64,000 nt of DNA, taken from contig NZ_QUMK01000008.1 of the NCBI RefSeq assembly GCF_010907035.1, positions 34,861 through 98,860 of the forward strand, given 5' to 3'. The notes under the pieces were generated by a model. It was not told the origin of the DNA and ran no database searches. It saw nothing but the letters and a program-made list of their open reading frames with translations. This DNA is from Rhodopseudomonas sp. BR0M22 (GTDB lineage Bacteria > Pseudomonadota > Alphaproteobacteria > Rhizobiales > Xanthobacteraceae). Position numbers and translations under genes: made by a program. This document shows, one piece after another, positions 57,950-64,000 of the stretch (within the stretch, counting starts at the first letter, position 1; each line of letters opens with the position of its first letter).

Positions 57950-58816
57950 ATGAGCGACAAGGCGGTGATCACCTGCTCGCTGAACGGCGTGCTGACCGAT
58001 CCGAAGCAGCACCACGTCCCGGTGACGCCGGAACAGATGGCCCGCGAGGCCAAGGCGGCCTATGATGCCGGTGCTGCCATCGTTCATATCCATCTGCGCG
58101 ATCAGCGCCCCGACAAGGGCCATCTGCCGAGCTGGGACGTCAACGTCTCGCGCGAGATCCAGCAGGCGATCCGCGACGCCTGCCCGGGCATCATCATCAA
58201 CCACACCTCCGGCACCTCGGGTCCGAACTACCAGGGCCCGCTCGCTTGCATCCGCGAGACCAAACCGGAGATCGCCGCCTGCAACGCCGGTTCGCTGAAT
58301 TACCTTAAGGTCAAGGCCGACAACACCTGGGCCTGGCCGCCGATGATGTTCGACAATTCGGTCGAAAAGATCGCGGACTTCCTCGGCGCGATGAAGGACG
58401 CCGGGACCATCCCTGAGTTCGAATGCTTCGACGTCGGCATCGTGCGCTGCGTCGGCATGTATGTGCAGACCGGGATGTATGCCGGCCCGCTCGAATACAA
58501 CTTCGTGATGGGCGTCGCCTCGGGCATGCCGGCCGATCCCGAATTGCTGCCGATCCTCTTGAAGCTCAAGCGCCCCGAAGCGCATTGGCAGGTCACCGCG
58601 ATCGGCCGCGCCGAGATCTGGCCGCTGCATCAGGCCTGCGCCGACCTCGGCGGCCATCTGCGCACCGGGCTCGAAGACACGTTCTATCTGGCCAATGGCG
58701 AGAAGGTGACCTCGAACGGGCAGTTGATCGAAGAGATCGCCGGCTGCGCCCGCCGGGCAGGGCGTGAGATTGCCTCGCCCGAAGAGGCGCGCAAGATCTT
58801 TGGTGTGCTGCACTAA
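57950..58816 (+). CDS. Beta-keto acid cleavage enzyme (BKACE, DUF849)
   Basis: A 288-residue Zn-dependent enzyme of the family of 3-keto-5-aminohexanoate cleavage enzymes. It transfers the acetyl unit between a beta-keto acid and acetyl-CoA, giving acetoacetate and a new acyl-CoA. Zinc ligands are expected in VHIHLRDQ and the conserved NHTSGTSGPN and ECFDVGIVR segments; family members differ widely in substrate. Placement between the regulator and an acyl-CoA synthetase suggests the last steps of a catabolic pathway. Confidence 0.9.
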   Translation: MSDKAVITCSLNGVLTDPKQHHVPVTPEQMAREAKAAYDAGAAIVHIHLRDQRPDKGHLPSWDVNVSREIQQAIRDACPGIIINHTSGTSGPNYQGPLACIRETKPEIAACNAGSLNYLKVKADNTWAWPPMMFDNSVEKIADFLGAMKDAGTIPEFECFDVGIVRCVGMYVQTGMYAGPLEYNFVMGVASGMPADPELLPILLKLKRPEAHWQVTAIGRAEIWPLHQACADLGGHLRTGLEDTFYLANGEKVTSNGQLIEEIAGCARRAGREIASPEEARKIFGVLH

Positions 58817-58822
58817 TCACGA

Positions 58823-58917
58823 GTCATTCCGGGGCGCGCGTAGCGCGAACCCGGAATCCCGCGATGTTCTGCGCGTGTCGAGATTCCGGGTTCGCGCTGC
58901 GCGCGCCCCGGAATGAC
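58823..58917. repeat. Palindromic repeat, copy 2
   Basis: Begins GTCATTCCGGGGCGCGCGTA and ends CGCGCCCCGGAATGAC, with the same inner AACCCGGAATCCCG / GAGATTCCGGGTT pair as copy 1. It lies between the BKACE gene and the acyl-CoA synthetase gene. Confidence 0.88.
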
Positions 58918-58979
58918 CAGGTGGACAGGCTCTATCATCAAGCAGCCGGAAGAGCTGCCTCACCTCGAGGGAGTGAACC

Positions 58980-60584
58980 ATGACCAGTCTTGAAGCGACC
59001 GGCGGCGTGCCGGGGCCGGGGCGGATCGGCCGCGTGGCGATCGGCGACATCTTGCGTAAATCGGCGAAGCGGTTTCCGAACCGCATCGCACTGACCGACG
59101 GCGCCCGTCAGGTCAGCTATGGCGAACTCGAACGCGACGCCAACCGCTTCGCCAATGCTCTGGTCGCGCGCGGGCTGCAGCCGGGCGCCAAGATCTCGAC
59201 GATCTGCAACAACTCGGTCGAGTTCGTCAAAGCGCTGTTCGGCATTCATCGTGCTGGCCTCGTCTGGGTGCCGATCAACACCATGCTCGGTCCGGACGAC
59301 ATGAGCTACATCCTCGACCACGCCGGCGTGAAGGTTGCGGTGATCGACGACAATCTGCACGGCCAGCCGGAGCGCCGCGCTGCGCTGGAAGCGCGCGGCA
59401 TCGATCTGATCGCTGTCAATCTGGCCGGCAAGGCCGCCGAAACCGGACTGCCGACCTTCGATCAACTGCTCGACGGCCAGTCCGAGATCGAGCCTGAAGT
59501 GGCGTTCGACGATCGCGATCTGGCGATGATCATCTACACCTCGGGCACCACCTCGCGGCCGAAGGGGGCGATGCACGGCCACCTTGCGGTGACGATGGCG
59601 GCGATGAGCAATGCGATCGAGATGCAGCTGTCGCGCACTGACGGCATCACCGGACAATTTCCGCTGTTCCACTGTGCCGCTCATGTCGTGCTGCTGAGCT
59701 ATCTGATCGTCGGCGGCAAGATGGCGCTGATGCGCGGCTTCGATCCGGTCGCCTGCATGGAGGCGATCCAGCGCGACAAGCTCACCGTCTTCATCGGCCT
59801 GCCGCTGATGTATCAGGTGATCCTCGACCATCCGCGGCGCAAGGAGTTCGATCTCTCGACCCTGCGTTGCTGCATCTACACCATGGCGCCGATGCCGCGG
59901 CCGCTGCTGGAACGCGCGATCGCCGAGCTCTGCCCGACCTTTGTCCAGCCGTCGGGGCAGACCGAGATGTATCCGGCGACGACGATGTCGCAGCCGGACC
60001 GCCAGCTCGCTCGCTTCGGCAATTACTGGGGCGAGTCGACGCTGGTCAACGAGACCGCGATCATGGACGACGCCGGCAACCTTCTCGGCGTCGGTCAGGT
60101 GGGGGAGATCGTGCATCGCGGCCCCAACGTGATGCTCGGTTATTACAAGGATCCCGAAGCTACGGAAGCTGCGCGAAAATTCGGCTGGCACCACACCGGT
60201 GATCTGGCGCTGATCGACGAGCACGGCGAGGTGCTGTTCCTCGACCGCAAGAAGGACATGATCAAGTCAGGCGGCGAGAACGTCGCCTCGGTCAAGATCG
60301 AGGAAACGCTGCTGGCGCACCCGGCGGTGATGAATGCCGCGGTTGTCGGCCTGCCGCATCCGCAATGGGGCGAGGCGGTGTCCGGCTTCGTCAAGCTCAA
60401 GCCCGGTGCGGCTGCGACCGAGGCCGAGATCATCGAGCACTGCAAGAAGCATCTCGGCGGCTTCCAGGTGCCGAAGCTGCTCCGCATCGTCGACGACATG
60501 CCGATGACCGCGACCGGCAAACTGCGCAAGGTCGAACTGCGCAGCGCCTACACCGATCACTTCATGCTCGGGCAGACGGGGTGA
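58980..60584 (+). CDS. Acyl-CoA synthetase (ANL superfamily)
   Basis: A 534-residue enzyme that activates a carboxylic acid with ATP and CoA. The P-loop is IIYTSGTTSRPKGAMHGH, the adenylate-binding region is QPSGQTEMYPATTMSQ, the hinge is HTGDLALIDEHGEVLFLDRK, followed by SGGENVASVKIEE, and the C-terminal catalytic lysine is in MTATGKLRKVELR. Specificity is unknown; the neighbours suggest a medium-chain or branched acid. CTCGAGGGAG precedes the ATG. Confidence 0.93.
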   Translation: MTSLEATGGVPGPGRIGRVAIGDILRKSAKRFPNRIALTDGARQVSYGELERDANRFANALVARGLQPGAKISTICNNSVEFVKALFGIHRAGLVWVPINTMLGPDDMSYILDHAGVKVAVIDDNLHGQPERRAALEARGIDLIAVNLAGKAAETGLPTFDQLLDGQSEIEPEVAFDDRDLAMIIYTSGTTSRPKGAMHGHLAVTMAAMSNAIEMQLSRTDGITGQFPLFHCAAHVVLLSYLIVGGKMALMRGFDPVACMEAIQRDKLTVFIGLPLMYQVILDHPRRKEFDLSTLRCCIYTMAPMPRPLLERAIAELCPTFVQPSGQTEMYPATTMSQPDRQLARFGNYWGESTLVNETAIMDDAGNLLGVGQVGEIVHRGPNVMLGYYKDPEATEAARKFGWHHTGDLALIDEHGEVLFLDRKKDMIKSGGENVASVKIEETLLAHPAVMNAAVVGLPHPQWGEAVSGFVKLKPGAAATEAEIIEHCKKHLGGFQVPKLLRIVDDMPMTATGKLRKVELRSAYTDHFMLGQTG

Positions 60585-60590
60585 TTCACC

Positions 60591-60693
60591 GTCATTCCGG
60601 GGCGCGCCGCGACGCGGCGTGAACCCGGAATCCCGAGGTTCAGAACACATCGAGATTCCGGGCTCGCGACCTGCGGTCGCGCCCCGGAATGAC
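60591..60693. repeat. Palindromic repeat, copy 3
   Basis: Begins GTCATTCCGGGGCGCG and ends CGCGCCCCGGAATGAC, with the inner AACCCGGAATCCCGAGG and GAGATTCCGGG segments shared with copies 1 and 2. It lies between the acyl-CoA synthetase gene and the carboxylase beta-subunit gene. Confidence 0.88.
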
Positions 60694-60716
60694 GGAAACG
60701 ACTAAGGGAAGCGTGA

Positions 60717-62339
60717 ATGGCAATCATCGAATCCACCGTAGCGCCGGGGAGTGAGGGCTTCAGGGCCAATCGCGACGGCATGCTGGCGCTGATCGAGCGG
60801 ATGCGGATGCTGGAGGCGCGGGCGCGGACGCTGTCGGCAGGCTCCGCCGAGCGCTTCCACAAGCGCGGGCAACTCCTGCCGCGCGAGCGCGTCGCGCTGG
60901 TGCTCGATCCCGGCACACCGTTCCTCGAACTGTCGACGCTCGCCGGCTACATGTTCGACACCGCCAACGCCGACAAGAGCGTGCCCGGCGGCGGTGTGAT
61001 CGGCGGCATCGGCTATGTGGCCGGCATCCGCTGCATGATCAGCGCCAACGATTCCGGCATCGACGCCGGTGCGCTGCAGCCGTTCGGGCTCGACAAGACG
61101 CTGCGGATTCAGGAGCTGGCGCTGGAGAACAGGCTGCCGTTCGTGCAACTGGTGGAAAGCGCGGGCGCCAATCTGCTGCGCTACCGCGTCGAGGACTTCG
61201 TCCGCGGCGGCAACATCTTCCGTAATCTGGCGCGAATGTCCGCCGCCGGACTGCCGGTGGTGACGGTGACGCATGGCTCATCCACCGCGGGCGGCGCGTA
61301 TCAGACCGGCCTGTCCGACTATATCGTGATGGTGCGCGGCCGGACCCGGGCGTTTCTCGCAGGGCCGCCTTTGCTCAAGGCGGCCACCGGCGAGATCGCC
61401 ACCGAGGAAGAACTCGGCGGCGCCGAAATGCACACCTCGATTTCCGGTCTCGGCGATTACCTCGCCGAAGACGACCGGGACGCGCTGCGGATCGCGCGCG
61501 ACATCATGGCCGGGCTGCCATGGGACCGCTACGGTCCGGGGCCGGATCCCGCGACCTATCACCCGCCGCTGTACGATCCGGAAGAACTGCTCGGCATCAT
61601 GCCGATGGATCACAAGCGTCCGGTCGACATGCGCCAGGTGATCGCGCGGGTCGTCGACGACTCCGACTTCACCGAGATGTCGCCGAACTACGGCCCCGCC
61701 ACGGTGGTCGGCCAGGCGCGGATCGCCGGCATGGCGATCGGCATCATCACCAACAACGGTCCGCTCGATCCGGCCGGCGCCAACAAGGCGACGCATTTCA
61801 TCCAGGCCTGCTGCCAGTCGCGCACCCCGATCCTGTATCTCAACAACACCACCGGCTACATCGTCGGCCGCGCCTATGAGGAAGCCGGCATGATCAAGCA
61901 CGGCTCCAAGATGATCCAGGCGGTGACCTCGGCCACCGTGCCGCAGATCACGATCTATTGCGGCGCTTCGTTCGGCGCCGGCAATTACGGCATGTGTGGC
62001 CGCGGTTTCCATCCGCGGTTCTGCTTCTCCTGGCCCAACGCCAAGACCGCGGTGATGGGCGGCGAGCAGGCCGCCGAAACCATGGCGATCGTCGCCGAGG
62101 CCGGCGCGGCGCGGAAGGGCGTGCCGGTCGACCGCGAAAAGCTCGATCAGATGAAGGCCGGTATCACCGCGGTGTTCAACGGCCAGATGGACGTGTTCGC
62201 GACCTCGGCGCGGATGCTCGACGACGGCGTGATCGACCCCCGCGACACTCGCGCCGTGCTCTCCGAAGTATTGGCGATCTGTCGTGAGAGCGAAGCGCGC
62301 GAGCCGCAGCGCATGCAGTTCGCGGTGTCCCGGCCATGA
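60717..62339 (+). CDS. Biotin-dependent acyl-CoA carboxylase, carboxyltransferase (beta) subunit
   Basis: A 540-residue carboxyltransferase of the methylcrotonyl-CoA/geranyl-CoA carboxylase class. Crotonase-like halves are visible: LPFVQLVESAGANLLRYRVE, TVTHGSSTAGGAYQTGLSD in the first, and ILYLNNTTGYIVGRAYEEAG, CGASFGAGNYGMCGRGFHP in the second. The alpha subunit follows with an ATGA overlap. Whether the substrate is methylcrotonyl-, geranyl- or another acyl-CoA cannot be read from the sequence by eye; the neighbours favour a branched acid. Confidence 0.92.
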   Translation: MAIIESTVAPGSEGFRANRDGMLALIERMRMLEARARTLSAGSAERFHKRGQLLPRERVALVLDPGTPFLELSTLAGYMFDTANADKSVPGGGVIGGIGYVAGIRCMISANDSGIDAGALQPFGLDKTLRIQELALENRLPFVQLVESAGANLLRYRVEDFVRGGNIFRNLARMSAAGLPVVTVTHGSSTAGGAYQTGLSDYIVMVRGRTRAFLAGPPLLKAATGEIATEEELGGAEMHTSISGLGDYLAEDDRDALRIARDIMAGLPWDRYGPGPDPATYHPPLYDPEELLGIMPMDHKRPVDMRQVIARVVDDSDFTEMSPNYGPATVVGQARIAGMAIGIITNNGPLDPAGANKATHFIQACCQSRTPILYLNNTTGYIVGRAYEEAGMIKHGSKMIQAVTSATVPQITIYCGASFGAGNYGMCGRGFHPRFCFSWPNAKTAVMGGEQAAETMAIVAEAGAARKGVPVDREKLDQMKAGITAVFNGQMDVFATSARMLDDGVIDPRDTRAVLSEVLAICRESEAREPQRMQFAVSRP

Positions 62340-64000
62340 GTGTGACCCGTATGTTGAAGCTGACGCCGTTCTCCAAGATCCTGATCGCCAACCGCGGCGA
62401 GATCGCGCTGCGGGTGATGCGCAGTGCCCGCCGGCTGGGATATGGTGTGGTCGCCGTTTATTCCGACGCGGATCGCGACGCCGCCCACGTTCGCGCCGCC
62501 GATGAGGCCGTGGCGATCGGCGGTGCGCAGCCGTCGCAGTCGTACCTGAACATCCCGGCGATCATCCAGGCAGCGAAGACTGCGGGCGCCGACGCGGTGC
62601 ATCCCGGCTACGGATTCCTCGCCGAGAACGAAGACTTCGCCGCTGCCTGCCGCGATGCGGGGCTGGTCTTTATCGGACCGTCGGCGGAGTCGATTGCCGC
62701 GATGGGCAACAAGGCCGGCGCCAAAGAGATCATGCTGAAGGCCGGCGTGCCGTGCGTGCCGGGCTATCAGGGCGAAGACCAGAGCGACGCTGCGATGATC
62801 CGCGAAGCCGAGCGGATCGGCTTTCCGATCATGATCAAGGCGGTGGCGGGCGGTGGTGGCCGCGGCATGCGGCTGGTGCAAGACGCTGCGGCGCTGCCCG
62901 ATGCGCTGCGCAGTGCGCGCTCGGAAGCGCAGAGCGCGTTCGGCGATCCGACCGTCATCCTGGAGCGCGCGATCCTGCAGCCGCGCCACATCGAGATTCA
63001 GGTGTTCGGCGATCGCTATGGCGCCACCATCCATCTCGGCGAACGCGACTGTTCGGTGCAGCGCCGGCACCAGAAGCTGATCGAGGAGGCACCGTCACCG
63101 GCGGTGTCGGAAGCTTTGCGCGAGCAGATGGGCACTGTTGCCGTGAATGCCGTAAAGGCGATCGGCTACGAAGGCGCCGGCACGCTGGAGTTTCTGCTCG
63201 ACGGCGAAGGCAACTTCTACTTCATGGAGATGAACACCCGGCTGCAGGTCGAGCATCCGGTGACCGAAGCGATCACCGGGCTCGATCTGGTCGAGCTGCA
63301 GCTTCGGATCGCCGCCGGCGAACCGCTGCCGCTGCGCCAGGACGATGTGACCTTCAAGGGCCACGCCATTGAAGTGCGGCTGTGCTCGGAGGATGCCGAC
63401 CACGACTTCATGCCGCAATCGGGACGGATGGCGCTGTGGCGGATGCCGGGCGAGCTGCGGGTCGAGCACGCGCTGCAATCGGGTGCGGAGATTCCGCCGT
63501 ATTACGACTCGATGATCGCCAAGGTGATCGCGGTCGGTGCCAGCCGGGATGAGGTGCGGCGCAAGCTGATCCATGGCCTCGACGGCACCATTGCCTTCGG
63601 TGTCACCACCAATCGCGGCTTCCTTGCCGCCTGTCTGCGCCACCAGGTGTTCGCCGCCGGGGAGGCGACCACGGCCTTCATCGGGCAGCATCGCGACGCG
63701 TTAGTACGGTCGCTGCCGGACGATGCGGTGCCGGCACCCGCGGTCGCGGCGCTGCTGCTCTACGTCACCGACCGCCACGCGCCGCCGCATCGGCCGGGCC
63801 GTTCGCTCGCGGCGGTGTTTCCGACCCGGCTCAAGTTCGAGCTCGACGGCGCGGAGCAGGCCTGCGAGGTGGTGCGTGAGCGCGACGGCAGCTACGTCGT
63901 GAGCCAGGAGGGGCAATCGATCAGCTTTGTGATCGAGGAGCTGTCCGCTGGCAGCGTCCGTTTCCAGGCGAAGGACCTCGGCGAGTCCGCGGTGTTCCAC
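62336..64000 (+). CDS. Biotin-dependent acyl-CoA carboxylase, biotin-carboxylase (alpha) subunit, partial
   Basis: The first 555 residues are present. The biotin-carboxylase domain has ILIANRGEIALRVMRSARRL, the ATP-grasp loop KAVAGGGGRGMRLV, HLGERDCSVQRRHQKLIEEA and EMNTRLQVEHPVTE with catalytic residues. A linker region begins near residue 455; the biotinyl (BCCP) domain with its AMKM motif, expected in full-length proteins of about 650 residues, lies beyond the right edge. The ATG at 62336 overlaps the beta-subunit stop. Subunit order matches MccB/MccA and AtuC/AtuF pairs. Confidence 0.94.
   Translation, partial: MSVTRMLKLTPFSKILIANRGEIALRVMRSARRLGYGVVAVYSDADRDAAHVRAADEAVAIGGAQPSQSYLNIPAIIQAAKTAGADAVHPGYGFLAENEDFAAACRDAGLVFIGPSAESIAAMGNKAGAKEIMLKAGVPCVPGYQGEDQSDAAMIREAERIGFPIMIKAVAGGGGRGMRLVQDAAALPDALRSARSEAQSAFGDPTVILERAILQPRHIEIQVFGDRYGATIHLGERDCSVQRRHQKLIEEAPSPAVSEALREQMGTVAVNAVKAIGYEGAGTLEFLLDGEGNFYFMEMNTRLQVEHPVTEAITGLDLVELQLRIAAGEPLPLRQDDVTFKGHAIEVRLCSEDADHDFMPQSGRMALWRMPGELRVEHALQSGAEIPPYYDSMIAKVIAVGASRDEVRRKLIHGLDGTIAFGVTTNRGFLAACLRHQVFAAGEATTAFIGQHRDALVRSLPDDAVPAPAVAALLLYVTDRHAPPHRPGRSLAAVFPTRLKFELDGAEQACEVVRERDGSYVVSQEGQSISFVIEELSAGSVRFQAKDLGESAVFH

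Overview
The window is about 66% G+C and carries no tRNA, rRNA, insertion sequence, phage or CRISPR signature. Gene content points to a purple non-sulfur alphaproteobacterium of the Bradyrhizobium/Rhodopseudomonas group, most likely Rhodopseudomonas palustris or a close relative. The evidence is aerobic-type cobalamin genes under B12 riboswitches, a cyanate operon, an hmu heme-uptake locus, FixJ/NarL-type regulators, and intergenic palindromes of the kind common in this group. The species call is inference.

Layout. 1-9462: two cobalamin transcription units. The minus-strand set is a flavoprotein / Fe-S membrane protein pair (TcuA/TcuB-like), then a B12 riboswitch, a CobN-N-terminal-like protein, cobH and cobI (cut by the window edge). 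The plus-strand set is a second B12 riboswitch followed by cobT, cobS, cobQ and cobF. The TcuA/TcuB pair corresponds to the two halves of the Rhodobacter CobZ protein and probably supplies the missing CobG step. 9498-17119: an MFS exporter, then a compact cluster of unknown pathway (isochorismatase-like hydrolase, XapX protein, amidohydrolase, DoxX, secreted glyoxalase-fold protein, alginate-export-type porin). 17187-18944: two alpha/beta hydrolases. 19111-25344: a signalling operon (FixJ-type regulator, single-domain receiver, and a 1712-residue kinase-like/AAA/GAF/histidine kinase whose N-terminal Ser/Thr kinase domain has lost its catalytic motifs). 25607-26182: an AraC regulator.

26225-32083: cyanate utilisation. 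A sigma-54 activator is divergent from a Tat-exported binding protein, permease, ATPase and cyanase (cynS). The spacer contains an exact -24/-12 promoter and three copies of a 14-bp palindrome. 32328-44543: a heme locus. It has hemP-hmuTUV on the minus strand, flavodoxin plus a DUF2023 protein, a HutW/ChuW-type radical SAM enzyme with a ChuY-like reductase, and hmuR-hmuQ-hutX-exbB-exbD-tonB on the plus strand. Both oxygen-dependent (HmuQ) and oxygen-independent (HutW) heme opening therefore appear to be encoded. A shared AT-rich dyad lies upstream of hemP and hmuR.

44738-53440: small hypotheticals, a TSUP transporter, a structured spacer, an unknown outer-membrane-like protein, a membrane protein / ClpP-like pair, a Tyr/Gly-rich secreted protein, a hybrid sensor kinase and a small cytochrome c. 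53534-64000: an acyl-CoA catabolic cluster (two acyl-CoA dehydrogenases, GST, AraC regulator, BKACE-type beta-keto acid cleavage enzyme, acyl-CoA synthetase, and the beta and alpha subunits of a biotin-dependent acyl-CoA carboxylase, the last cut by the window end). Three near-identical palindromic repeats sit in its spacers.
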